11,019 nt of DNA from Gemmiger_A avium (GCA_019114585.1 DXFE01000119.1:1-11019); one strand, 5' to 3'; shown: positions 1 through 7,297, counted from the stretch's first letter. The notes: generated from the sequence alone by a model not told the origin. Made by a program: numbers and translations.

Positions 1-575
1 GTGTTCAAAGTTTTCAAAAAGCAGATATTCCGCCAACATAAGTTTTCACACAGAACGCATCTATTCAAAAACAATCAGAAGCGCAGATACGGTCATGCTT
101 CTATCCCACCTGAAAACGGGTGAATTACCCAAGAAATCTTTCCGGTTGTTTCAGCTCATTTGGGGCGTACCATACTTACCTCCATTTTCTTTTTTAGCAG
201 TTGATATGCGGGGCTAATTTCCCTTTGCCAAATAACTGTAGAATTATCAGATAAAAGAGTTATCTTGCGAGTACACCCAATCCTGCCATGTCGCCTCCGT
301 ACCCGTCCTCTGCGGGTCATATATATCAAATTGCATAATAGCGAGTGTATTTCGCACACAGGGTTCCCCCCATTGCAGATCGTCGCCTACCAGAACAAGC
401 TGCAATCCAGGCACTTTCTTTATCAATAGATGTTTTTCCAGACACCTTGTACGTTACAGAGAAGCAAACATCCTCCGCTTTGTTCCGTCGCAGCGCGTTT
501 TGCACAAAACCGATGGGGGCGTTCTGCCTTTCAAAAGAGAACAGTGCCGAATTTTTACAAGACTCAAAAATTGCA
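1..575. other. Left-edge region without a supportable gene
   Basis: This stretch is clearly more AT-rich than the genes to its right. Short open frames exist on both strands, for example a minus frame at 156-359 and a plus frame at 345-602. None has a good ribosome binding site at its start, a recognisable motif or a plausible protein composition. A small inverted repeat (AGATAA / TTATCT, 249-254 and 260-265) is present, but no T-run follows it. I read the region as intergenic sequence or eroded remnant DNA upstream of the efflux gene. A small unrecognised gene cannot be excluded. Confidence 0.5.
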
Positions 576-603
576 TTGACTTTTGCGGCGGCGGCGGTAT
601 GAT
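576..603 (+). promoter_or_regulatory. Promoter of the MATE efflux gene
   Basis: TTGACT at 576-581 and TATGAT at 598-603 are separated by 16 bases and each matches the sigma-70/sigma-A consensus at five of six positions. The spacer is a run of GCG repeats. Transcription would start near 610 and give a leader of about 105 bases before the start codon at 716. It is the only good promoter seen upstream of the efflux gene. Confidence 0.7.
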
Positions 604-615
604 AGAGTGCAGTTT

Positions 616-647
616 CTCTCTTGAGAGCGCGCGGCCCGGCGGCCGCG
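616..647 (+). promoter_or_regulatory. Inverted repeats in the MATE leader
   Basis: Two dyads lie just downstream of the expected transcription start. CTCTC (616-620) and GAGAG (623-627) are separated by TT and look more like an operator half-site pair than an RNA hairpin. CGCGGCC (630-636) and GGCCGCG (641-647) form a 7-bp GC-only stem with a CGGC loop and would fold strongly in the mRNA. No T-run follows, so this is not an intrinsic terminator. A repressor site or a leader structure controlling pump expression is possible but not shown. Confidence 0.35.
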
Positions 648-715
648 TACTGTGTATCCGAACACGCACTGGTGAACATTTGTTTGCCCTTTACTGCACT
701 GCGAGGTATGCGACG

Positions 716-2095
716 ATGGTACGTTCCATGACATCCGGCTCTCCCGCCCGGCTTATTCTTCTGTTTGCTTTTCCGCTGTTTATCGGCAACCTGTTTCAGC
801 AGGTGTACAACATGGCCGACGCGTTCATTGTGGGGCGCATCCTGGGTGTGGACGCGCTGGCCGCGGTAGGCTGCACCGGCAGTTTGATGTTCTTTATTAT
901 CGGCTTTGCCCAGGGGCTTTCGGCCGGATTTTCGATGCTGACCGCCCGCCGGTTTGGCGCCGGGGATGAAGAAGGCGTGCGCCGCAGCTATGCCGCCAGC
1001 CTGCTGCTGGGCGGCGGGATTGGGCTGGCTCTAACGGTAGTCAGTGTACTGGGTACCCGCCAGCTGCTGATCCTGCTGCAGACCCCGCCTGAGATTCTGG
1101 ATGACGCGGTGGGATATCTGGCCGTGGTGTTTGGAGGCATTCTGGCCACCATGCTGTTCAATGTGACCTCCAACGTACTGCGGGCACTGGGCGACAGCAA
1201 AACACCGCTGTACTTTCTGGTAATCGGCTGCCTGATCAACATTGTGCTGGATATTGTACTGATTCTGTACACCCCGATGGGCGTGATGGGAGCAGGCGTG
1301 GCTACAGTGGCAGCTCAGATTCTGGCGGGTCTGGCCTGCGTATGGTACATCCGGCTGCGTTTCCCCATCCTGCGGTTGGATCGTTCCAGCTGGCGGCTGA
1401 CCCGTGAGGATGTGGTGGAACACCTGCACATGGGGCTGCCGATGGGATTCCAGAGCAGTATCATTGCCATCGGTTCGCTGATGCTGCAGTACGCACTGAA
1501 TGGCCTGGGCAGCACGGCGGTAGCTGCGTTTACCGCAGCCAGCAAGCTGGAATCCCTGGGCACGTTGCCGCTGATGAGCTTTGGCCTGGCGGTGGGCACC
1601 TACGCGGCGCAGAACTACGGTGCGGGCAAGATTCATCGCATCCGGCAGGGTGTGCTGCAGTGCAGCGCCATGGCGCTGGGCTGGTCCGCCTTTATGGGAG
1701 GTGCGTTCATCCTGTTTGGGCGGCCGCTGGCCTCTCTGTTTGTGGGACACGACCCGCAGGTGCTGGATCTGGCGCGTATCTATCTGTTGATCGTTGGTGC
1801 TTCGCTCTGGCTGCTGGCTTTGCTGTTTGTGTTCCGCTATACTCTGCAAGGGTTGGGGCAGAGTTTTGTGCCCACCTTTGCCGGCGTGATGGAGCTGGTG
1901 ATGCGAGGCGCCTGTGCAGTGTGGCTGGTAGGTCCGCTGGGCTATACCGGCGCCTGTTTGGCCAATCCCATGGCCTGGGCGGGCAGCGCCGTGCCGCTGG
2001 TAATTGCATTTTTCCTGACTATGCGCCGGCTGCCTCTGCGCACCACTGAACATTGGGAAGCCGAACCTGCTGAATCGTCGGAACCGGTTTCCTGA
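716..2095 (+). CDS. MATE family multidrug/cation efflux transporter
   Basis: The predicted protein has 459 residues, the usual MATE length, and is highly hydrophobic, consistent with 12 membrane helices in two homologous halves. The first half has the characteristic start: a conserved proline at residue 20, GNLFQQVYNMADAFIVGR at about 24-41 and GLSAGFSMLTARRFGAGD at about 67-84. The second half begins near residue 240 with LPMGFQSS and continues through AAFTAASKLE to GTYAAQNYGAG. MATE proteins export cationic drugs or toxic metabolites in exchange for Na+ or H+; the substrate cannot be read here. The open frame runs upstream to 500, but I start at ATG 716, where GAGG (703-706) sits nine bases ahead and the family N-terminus begins. 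ATG 728 is the alternative. It has its own promoter and leader and ends convergently with the sugar operon. No functional link to that operon is visible. Confidence 0.93.
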   Translation: MVRSMTSGSPARLILLFAFPLFIGNLFQQVYNMADAFIVGRILGVDALAAVGCTGSLMFFIIGFAQGLSAGFSMLTARRFGAGDEEGVRRSYAASLLLGGGIGLALTVVSVLGTRQLLILLQTPPEILDDAVGYLAVVFGGILATMLFNVTSNVLRALGDSKTPLYFLVIGCLINIVLDIVLILYTPMGVMGAGVATVAAQILAGLACVWYIRLRFPILRLDRSSWRLTREDVVEHLHMGLPMGFQSSIIAIGSLMLQYALNGLGSTAVAAFTAASKLESLGTLPLMSFGLAVGTYAAQNYGAGKIHRIRQGVLQCSAMALGWSAFMGGAFILFGRPLASLFVGHDPQVLDLARIYLLIVGASLWLLALLFVFRYTLQGLGQSFVPTFAGVMELVMRGACAVWLVGPLGYTGACLANPMAWAGSAVPLVIAFFLTMRRLPLRTTEHWEAEPAESSEPVS

Positions 2096-2105
2096 CAGTT
2101 TTCGA

Positions 2106-2157
2106 CTTATAACAAAAGAAGGCCCCGGATTTATCCGGGGCCTTCTTTTGTTATAAG
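2106..2157. terminator. Bidirectional intrinsic terminator between convergent genes
   Basis: A 25-bp perfect inverted repeat (2106-2130 and 2133-2157) has only two unpaired central bases. The core is GGCCCCGGAT / ATCCGGGGCC flanked by AAAAGAA and TTCTTTT, so each strand ends in a U-rich stretch. It follows the MATE stop by ten bases. On the minus strand it contains the TAA stop of the GH31 gene (2151-2153), so that gene's last codons lie inside the hairpin. It should stop transcription from both sides. Confidence 0.9.
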
Positions 2158-4133
2158 TATGCCCGTACAAATACCGGCATACTGTCCAGCGGGCAGGGTG
2201 CATCCACCCACTGGCTACCTTTTTGGGTTTCGCCGGTTTCCAGATGGGTCCAGCTGGCGCCGGCGGGCAGGTAGACCCGGCGAGTGCGCTGCCCGGCGCT
2301 GAGCACCGGGGCCACCAGGTAATCCGGGCCGTACAGGTATTCGTCCTCCACCTGCCAGCAGGTGGGATCTTCTGGGAACTCATAGAACAGGGTGCGCATG
2401 ACCGGGTCGCCCTGCTCGTGGGCGGCGGCCATGATGCGGCGGGTGTAGTCCCGCAGGGATTCCCGCAGGTTCAGATATTTGACGCAGATGGCATAAATCT
2501 CTTCGCCGTATCTCCACACCTCATTGGCCGCGCCGGAGCGGCAGGCGGCGCCGCCGGTGGTGCCCACCTGGGGCTGACGGGGTTCCCGGTCGCCGTGCAG
2601 GCGCATGACCGGGCAGAAAGCCCCCCACTCAAACCAGCGGGCAAACAGCTCCCGGAAGGCCGGGTCGTCCGGGTCACCGCCGTGGAAACCGCCGATATCG
2701 GTGGTCCACCAGGGGATGCCTGCCAGGCCCATATTCAGGCCCGCAGCCAGCTGGTTGCGCATACTGCCAAAGCTGGAGGCAATATCCCCCGACCAGACCA
2801 GCGCCCCGTACTTCTGGCTGCCGGCCCAGGCGCAGCGCAGCAGGTTGACGATGTTCTGCTGCCCGGCCTGCTCCATGCCCTCGTAGAAGGCGCGGGCATA
2901 GTCCACCGGGTAGACGTTGCCGATCCGCAGATTCGGGCCCAGCCAGTAGCGGTAATTGTCGAAATCGTAGGCGGTGTATTCCGGTTCCGCCTCGTCCAGC
3001 CAGAACAGCTGAACCCCCTTGTCGTAGTAATTCTGCTTGACCTTCTGCCACACATAGCGGCGGGCCTCCGGGTTGGTGGCATCAAAGTGAATGGTGCCGC
3101 CCATGAATTCCAGGCCTACCCGCACGCCCCGGTCGCACCGGATCAGATAGCCCTTTTCCCGCATCTCCTCATAGTTTTCCGATTCCCGGTCTACGGTGGG
3201 CCAGATGGACACCATGAGTTTTACCCCCAGCCCGCGCAATTCCTCGATCATGGCGTCCGGGTCAGGCCAGTAGGTGGGGTCAAATTTCCACTCGCCCTGT
3301 TTGGGCCAGTGGAAAAAGTCCACCACGATCACGTCCATGGGCAGGCCCCGGCGCTTGTGCTCCCGGGCCACCGCCAGCAGTTCCTCCTGGGTCTGATAGC
3401 GCAGCTTGCACTGCCAGAAGCCCAGGCCGTACTCCGGCATCATGGGCACCGTGCCGGTGACTGCCGCGTAATTGTGTTCGATGGCGGCGGGGGTGTCCCC
3501 GGCCGTTACCCAGTAGTCCAGCCCGCGGGTGGAATAGGCTTCAAAGCTCAGGATATTCTTGCCCAGCACTGCCCGGCCCACCGCCGGGTTGTTCCACAAA
3601 AAGCCGTAGCCCAGACTGGACACAAGGAACGGCACCGAGGATTGGGAATTGCGGTGGGCCAGTTCCAGATCCGTGCCCTTGAGATCCAGGCAGGGCTGCT
3701 GGTACTGCCCCATGCCGTACAGCTTTTCGTTCGGGTCCAGGGACTCGAACCGGGCGGTCAGGTGGTAGTCGCCGCCGGGGATGGGGTTGAACTCCCGGCC
3801 CTCCACCTCAATGGCGCTGCATTTGGGATCCCGCAGATCCCGGCGGTTGCGGTGGTATTCCTCCAGCAGCTTCTCCCCTTTTGCATTATAAAATGTCAGC
3901 TTGCCGCCCTCAGAGAGAAAAACGCTCAGACCGCCGTTTGTCAGGCGCACCCCGCCCGGCTGCTGCTCGCTGACGAAATCCGCCGCGTGGGGGCGGGTCA
4001 GTGCCCAGTCCTCCGGGGGCATCTGGGGCTGTTTCCAGGCCCGCACCCGGAACGCGTTTTCGCCCCAGGGTTCAATCCGCAGGGTTTCGCCGTCAAATGT
4101 ATACTGTACATAATCTTTTTCGCAAACAATCAT
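2151..4133 (-). CDS. Glycoside hydrolase family 31 alpha-glycosidase (alpha-glucosidase or alpha-xylosidase)
   Basis: This 660-residue protein hydrolyses terminal alpha-linked sugars from oligosaccharides by the retaining mechanism of GH31. An N-terminal beta-domain covers roughly residues 1-235, with KLYGMGQYQQP near 137-147. A TIM barrel follows. The predicted nucleophile is Asp380 in WLDEAEPE (378-385) and the predicted acid/base is Asp450 in WSGD (447-450), followed by AGIPWWTTDIGGF (471-483) and RLHG (511-514). The C-terminal beta part contains YGPDYLVAPV (601-610). The WLDxxEPE form differs from the WxDMNE form of many alpha-glucosidases and, from memory, recalls alpha-xylosidase-like GH31 members; the substrate remains open. 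No signal peptide is seen, so it should act in the cytoplasm on imported sugar. The start ATG has AAAGGGG seven bases upstream and lies four bases after the permease stop, as the last gene of the operon. Confidence 0.9.
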   Translation of the reverse strand: MIVCEKDYVQYTFDGETLRIEPWGENAFRVRAWKQPQMPPEDWALTRPHAADFVSEQQPGGVRLTNGGLSVFLSEGGKLTFYNAKGEKLLEEYHRNRRDLRDPKCSAIEVEGREFNPIPGGDYHLTARFESLDPNEKLYGMGQYQQPCLDLKGTDLELAHRNSQSSVPFLVSSLGYGFLWNNPAVGRAVLGKNILSFEAYSTRGLDYWVTAGDTPAAIEHNYAAVTGTVPMMPEYGLGFWQCKLRYQTQEELLAVAREHKRRGLPMDVIVVDFFHWPKQGEWKFDPTYWPDPDAMIEELRGLGVKLMVSIWPTVDRESENYEEMREKGYLIRCDRGVRVGLEFMGGTIHFDATNPEARRYVWQKVKQNYYDKGVQLFWLDEAEPEYTAYDFDNYRYWLGPNLRIGNVYPVDYARAFYEGMEQAGQQNIVNLLRCAWAGSQKYGALVWSGDIASSFGSMRNQLAAGLNMGLAGIPWWTTDIGGFHGGDPDDPAFRELFARWFEWGAFCPVMRLHGDREPRQPQVGTTGGAACRSGAANEVWRYGEEIYAICVKYLNLRESLRDYTRRIMAAAHEQGDPVMRTLFYEFPEDPTCWQVEDEYLYGPDYLVAPVLSAGQRTRRVYLPAGASWTHLETGETQKGSQWVDAPCPLDSMPVFVRAYL

Positions 4134-4137
4134 GGTA

Positions 4138-4986
4138 TCACCCCTTTACCGCGCCGCTGGTCCTGTCGCTGATGATGTATTTCTGCATAAAGATGAAGAT
4201 AATAGCCACCGGAATGATAGTTACGATGGCGTAGGCGGTGAGATAGCTCCATTTGGTGCCGTACTGTCCCATGAAGTTGTAGATGCCGGCGGTGATCGGC
4301 CGGTTGACCTGATCCAGGATAAAGGTCATGGAATAGGCCAGGTCGCCCCAGGCGTACAGGAAGGAGAAGATGGCGCAGACCACAATGCCGGGCTTGGCAA
4401 TGGGGATCAGCACCCGCACAAAGGAGGTGAAACGGTTGCAGCCGTCGATGTAGGCGGCTTCTTCCATCTCGCCGGGGATGGAAGAAAAATAATTTTTCAG
4501 GATCAGCACCGAGAACGGGATGCCGATGGTGGCGTCCGCCAGGATGGCCGCGCCCCAGGTGTTGTACAGATGCATGTTGCGGAACATCAGAAACATGGGG
4601 GTAAGCAGCACCGACACCGGCAGCATCTGGGTGACCAGGAAAGCCAGCAGCACCGCTTTGCGGCCCCGGAACCGGTATTTGGCAATGCCGTAGGAGGCGG
4701 GCACCGCCAGCACCACGCTGATCAGGGTGGCCCCCAGCGAGATCAGCAGGCTGTTGGCGAAGGAGCGGAACATGTTGAAGTCGCCGTGTTCCAGCTGGGC
4801 GGTGTAGGATTCCAGGTTCAGGGTTTCGGGCCAGAAGGTGGGCGGGATGCGAAAAATCTCCTGTTCGGTTTTCAGCGAGGTGACCAGGGTCCAGTACAGG
4901 GGGAACAGCAGGATGGCCAGAATCACCACCGACAGAACACAGAACAGGATGTTCTGCCGCCCGCGGAGTTTTTTGTCTCGGTTCAT
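4138..4986 (-). CDS. Carbohydrate ABC transporter permease, MalG-like
   Basis: This 282-residue inner-membrane permease of the CUT1 sugar ABC family has six predicted membrane helices, the first at about residues 12-36. The EAA loop that contacts the ATPase is at about 175-200 (EEAAYIDGCNRFTSFVRVLIPIAKPG). The C-terminus QKYIISDRTSGAVKG (268-282) is the classic MalG-type ending. It should pair with the MalF-like permease encoded just upstream to form the translocation pore for an oligosaccharide. The start ATG overlaps the upstream TGA by four bases (ATGA, 4983-4986), and AAGGAGGAAG precedes it, indicating translational coupling. The stop lies four bases before the GH31 start. Length and motifs appear complete. 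Confidence 0.95.
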   Translation of the reverse strand: MNRDKKLRGRQNILFCVLSVVILAILLFPLYWTLVTSLKTEQEIFRIPPTFWPETLNLESYTAQLEHGDFNMFRSFANSLLISLGATLISVVLAVPASYGIAKYRFRGRKAVLLAFLVTQMLPVSVLLTPMFLMFRNMHLYNTWGAAILADATIGIPFSVLILKNYFSSIPGEMEEAAYIDGCNRFTSFVRVLIPIAKPGIVVCAIFSFLYAWGDLAYSMTFILDQVNRPITAGIYNFMGQYGTKWSYLTAYAIVTIIPVAIIFIFMQKYIISDRTSGAVKG

Positions 4987-5882
4987 GCTTCTTCCTCCTT
5001 ACCGGTTGCCCGCAGATAGAACACGCCCACCAGCATCAGGATCACAAACAGCACGTTGGCAACCGCCGAACCTTTGCTGTACTGGTACATGGAGAACGAA
5101 AGCTTATAGGAATAGGTGGACATCATCTGGGTGGCGTTGACCGGGCCGCCGTTGGTCATGACAAACACCAGGTCGAACACCTTGAAGGTATAGATGAAGC
5201 CCAGGATCAGCACCGACTCGATGGTGGGGCGCAGCAACGGCAGAGTGATGCGGGTGAAGCTGGTCCAGCGGCCCGCCCCGTCGATGGCGGCGCTCTCATA
5301 CAGTTCGGTGGGGATGGTGGTAAGGCCGGTGGAAAGCAGGATCATGTTGAAGGGAATGCCAATCCACACATTGGCCACCACCAGCGCCAGCATGGCGGTA
5401 ACCGGGGCGGTGAGCCAGTCGATGTTGCTGCCGATCAGGCCGAAACTTTTCAGGATGTAGTTGAGGATGCCCACGTCGGTGCCGAAGATGAATTTGAACA
5501 TCAGCGCCGTGACCGTGACCGGGATCATCCAGGGCATCATCAGCAGGCCCCGGATCGGCTTGGCAAAGGAAAAGTTGCGGGAGAAGAACAGTGCCAGCAG
5601 AAAGCCCACAGCAAACTGCAGCACCAGACACAGCACGGTATACAGCAGGGTGTTGCCGATGGAGCGGCGGAAAACGCTGTCGGCAAACAGGTCGGCATAG
5701 TTGGCCAGTGCCACAAACTGACGCTCGCCGTTGATCAGGTTTTTCTGGGTTACATCCTGCAGGCTCAGGATCACGTTGTACAGCATGGGCCAGCCCACAA
5801 AGACCAGCATATACAGAAAGCCCGGCAGGACGAACAGGTATCCTGCCCGCTGGTAGCGGAACAGGCGCCAGAAGGATTTCAC
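4983..5882 (-). CDS. Carbohydrate ABC transporter permease, MalF-like
   Basis: This 299-residue CUT1 permease has a short cytoplasmic N-terminus, a first helix at about residues 14-40 (FVLPGFLYMLVFVGWPMLYN), the PWMIPVTVTALMFKFIF region near 117-133, and the EAA loop at about 194-216 (ELYESAAIDGAGRWTSFTRITLP). TNGGP at 243-247 is typical of this subfamily. It lacks the long periplasmic insert of enterobacterial MalF, as usual in Firmicutes. The start is a GTG at 5882, nine bases after AGGAGG; no ATG in this frame fits. The gene follows the binding-protein gene with about 60 bases between them, containing a hairpin and T-run that may reduce its expression. It overlaps the next permease by ATGA. 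Confidence 0.95.
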   Translation of the reverse strand: MKSFWRLFRYQRAGYLFVLPGFLYMLVFVGWPMLYNVILSLQDVTQKNLINGERQFVALANYADLFADSVFRRSIGNTLLYTVLCLVLQFAVGFLLALFFSRNFSFAKPIRGLLMMPWMIPVTVTALMFKFIFGTDVGILNYILKSFGLIGSNIDWLTAPVTAMLALVVANVWIGIPFNMILLSTGLTTIPTELYESAAIDGAGRWTSFTRITLPLLRPTIESVLILGFIYTFKVFDLVFVMTNGGPVNATQMMSTYSYKLSFSMYQYSKGSAVANVLFVILMLVGVFYLRATGKEEEA

Positions 5883-5898
5883 GATACGTCACCTCCTG

Positions 5899-5933
5899 AA
5901 AAAAAAGGAGGCCGCGGATCTGCCGCGGCCTCC
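5899..5933 (-). terminator. Intercistronic hairpin with T-run (partial terminator)
   Basis: On the minus strand, GGAGGCCGCGG and CCGCGGCCTCC form a perfect 11-bp stem (5923-5933 and 5907-5917) with a 5-base loop, followed at once by eight T residues (5906-5899). This has the full form of an intrinsic terminator. It lies ten bases after the binding-protein stop and just before the AGGAGG of the MalF-like gene. In sugar ABC operons such elements commonly let the binding protein be made in excess over the permeases, by partial termination or by protecting the upstream mRNA end. Confidence 0.85.
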
Positions 5934-5943
5934 GAAGCGTAAA

Positions 5944-6963
5944 TCAGCCAAGTACAGAATCGATGGTGGCCTGCGCCTCAGCGGCAGCGTCCGCCGGGGC
6001 GGCGGTTTCGGTCATCACCTGGTTGAAGGCCAGCGAGATGGCGTCCGAGATGGAGGGCCAGCTCTCGTGCGGGCCGCGGGCTTTGGCGTAGGTCATCTGT
6101 TCCACAAACACCAGATACTCCTCGTCACCCTCGAACTGGTTCTGGGCAATGGCGTCGATGCCAGCGATATAGCCAAAGGCGTTCATCAGCTCGGTGACCA
6201 CGGCTTCGTCCATCATGTAGTTCAGGAAGTCCACCGCGCCGTCCACGTTGCCGCCCTCGATGACCGCGTAGTTCTCGCCGCCGATGGCGGAGGCGTACTG
6301 GCCGTCATCACACATGGGGATCAGGGACACGCCCCAGTTCAGATCGGGGGCTTCGCTGCGCATGGTGGGGATCTGCCAGCAGCCGTTGACCATCATGGCC
6401 ACGTTTCCGGAGATAAACTGGTTCATCACGTCGCCCTGGGTCCAGTTGATGCACTCCTTGCTCATGGCGCCACTGGATACCAGCTGCTGGGCAAAGGTCA
6501 GGGCCTTGATGCCCTCTTCGGAGTTGAAGTTGGTGTAGTCAGCCTTGGCGGACCAGACATAGGGCATGAAGTTGAAGGTGCCCTCCTCGTTCTGCAGGGC
6601 GCTGAAGGCGAAGCCGTAGCGGCTGCCGTTGGACAGAGTTTCGGCAGCGGCCTGGAGCTCGGTCCAGGTGGTGGGAACTTCCACGCCCGCCTCTTTCAGC
6701 ATATCCTCGTTATAGAACAGGGCCAGGCAGTTGACGCCGAAGGGCACGCCGTAGAGTTTGCCGTCGTAGGTGCAGGAGTCCACAGGCCCCTGGTAGTAAG
6801 CGGATACGTCGATCTTGTCGGTCAGGTCGGCAAAGATACCCATGGAGGCGTAGGAGGCGTGGTCCGGCGAATCCAGGATCACCATATCGGGCAGCGCTTC
6901 GGCCACCGCGCCGATGGAGAGCTGTTTCTTGAAGTCGGCGAAGGGCACATACTTGGCCACCAC
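5944..6963 (-). CDS. 3' piece of the sugar-binding lipoprotein gene (most of the binding domain)
   Basis: This holds about 339 residues of family 1 solute-binding domain. It includes the conserved segment YGVPFGVNCLALFYNEDMLK followed by EAGVEVPTTWTEL, and a later AMMVNGCWQIPTM segment typical of the hinge and second lobe. The first possible internal start is GTG 6963, but no convincing ribosome binding site precedes it. A product started there would lack the signal peptide and the first beta strand and could not reach the cell surface. I treat it as part of the interrupted gene, not as an independent gene. Confidence 0.5.
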   Translation of the reverse strand: MVAKYVPFADFKKQLSIGAVAEALPDMVILDSPDHASYASMGIFADLTDKIDVSAYYQGPVDSCTYDGKLYGVPFGVNCLALFYNEDMLKEAGVEVPTTWTELQAAAETLSNGSRYGFAFSALQNEEGTFNFMPYVWSAKADYTNFNSEEGIKALTFAQQLVSSGAMSKECINWTQGDVMNQFISGNVAMMVNGCWQIPTMRSEAPDLNWGVSLIPMCDDGQYASAIGGENYAVIEGGNVDGAVDFLNYMMDEAVVTELMNAFGYIAGIDAIAQNQFEGDEEYLVFVEQMTYAKARGPHESWPSISDAISLAFNQVMTETAAPADAAAEAQATIDSVLG

Positions 6964-7017
6964 GCTGTAGTTGCTCTGGGAGGCGTTGTACTCGTCAATC
7001 GCGGCCTGCAGGGTTAC

Positions 7018-7203
7018 CTAGTGACCCTCCGTTTCCCAGTAGTACCAGAGTTCCACTTCCTGGGCGCCGGTGGTTTCGCCGCCGGCGGCCTCGCTGCCGC
7101 CCGCGGATTCGGGATCGGTCACGGTGGGTTCGCTGTTTCCGCAGCCGGCCAGCATCGTCAGACACAAAGCAAGGGCCAGGCACAGGGCAAGAAGTTTCTT
7201 CAT
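7018..7203 (-). CDS. 5' piece of the sugar-binding lipoprotein gene (signal peptide plus stub)
   Basis: Translation would stop after 61 residues. The piece contains a lipoprotein signal peptide: MKKLL, a hydrophobic core of Leu/Ala/Cys, and the lipobox LAGC with the lipidated cysteine at residue 21. A Ser/Glu/Gly/Thr-rich linker follows (about 22-48), then the first strand of the binding domain (EVELWYYWETEGH). Alone it would yield only a short anchored peptide with no ligand-binding fold. Confidence 0.6.
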   Translation of the reverse strand: MKKLLALCLALALCLTMLAGCGNSEPTVTDPESAGGSEAAGGETTGAQEVELWYYWETEGH

Positions 7204-7232
7204 GTGTTTCATCCTTTCCGCTATTTTGTTTC

Positions 7233-7251
7233 AACAACTGGTTCCGTTGTT
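7233..7251 (-). repeat. Inverted repeat in the binding-protein 5' leader
   Basis: AACAAC (7233-7238) and GTTGTT (7246-7251) are separated by seven bases. They fall just after the predicted transcription start of the binding-protein operon, between the -10 box and the start codon. The repeat could be a small 5' hairpin or an operator for a local repressor. It is short, and I give it limited weight. Confidence 0.3.
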
Positions 7252-7260
7252 TGTGACTTT

Positions 7261-7289
7261 ATCATAACGGAATTTGCCTGGCCCGGAAA
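7261..7289 (-). promoter_or_regulatory. Activator-dependent promoter of the transporter/GH31 operon
   Basis: On the minus strand a good -10 box, TATGAT (7266-7261), lies about 58 bases ahead of the start codon at 7203. At 17 bases spacing the -35 position reads TTTCCG (7289-7284), a poor match. A weak -35 with a good -10 fits a promoter that needs an activator, and the shared 27-bp element sits immediately upstream at 7298-7324. I see no convincing terminator between the response-regulator gene and this promoter, so readthrough from the regulatory genes may also contribute. Confidence 0.6.
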
Positions 7290-7297
7290 CCGGAGAA

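Larger units (their letters stand above)
5944..7203 (-). pseudogene. Extracellular sugar-binding lipoprotein of ABC transporter, interrupted by in-frame TAG
   Basis: Read through the interruption, this gene encodes a 419-codon family 1 solute-binding protein, the normal length for CUT1 sugar receptors. It would be a membrane-anchored lipoprotein that delivers an oligosaccharide to the two permeases encoded downstream. The frame is open on both sides of a single TAG at 7018-7020 (codon 62), and no base shift is needed to join them. Around the stop the protein reads LWYYWETEGH, stop, VTLQAAIDEYNAS, a normal binding-protein N-terminal lobe. CAG (Gln) to TAG would be a one-base change. Start choice: ATG 7203 has AAAGGA eight bases upstream; ATG 7212 also opens the frame but has a poorer site. 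The gene is either newly inactivated, miscalled at one base, or read through. The lack of other damage argues for a very recent event or an error. Confidence 0.75.

Noticed and set aside
156..359. A 67-codon minus-strand frame as a small gene
   Set aside because: There is no ribosome binding site at its start, the product is Arg/Lys-rich without motifs, and the first part reads like random sequence.
500..715. A longer N-terminus for the efflux protein starting at ATG 500
   Set aside because: It would begin upstream of the likely promoter at 576-603 and add 72 residues unlike any MATE N-terminus; ATG 716 has a suitable GAGG site.
1031..2383. A 450-codon minus-strand frame covering the MATE gene and the terminator
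   Set aside because: It runs through a strong terminator and through the GH31 gene in another frame. Its composition (Gln/His/Pro/Arg-rich) is that of a shadow.
2223..4172. A 649-codon open frame on the + strand opposite the GH31 gene
   Set aside because: It lies antisense to a gene with clear catalytic motifs. Its translation is rich in Gly/Ala/Val/His/Gln with no domain, as expected from a GC-rich reverse complement.
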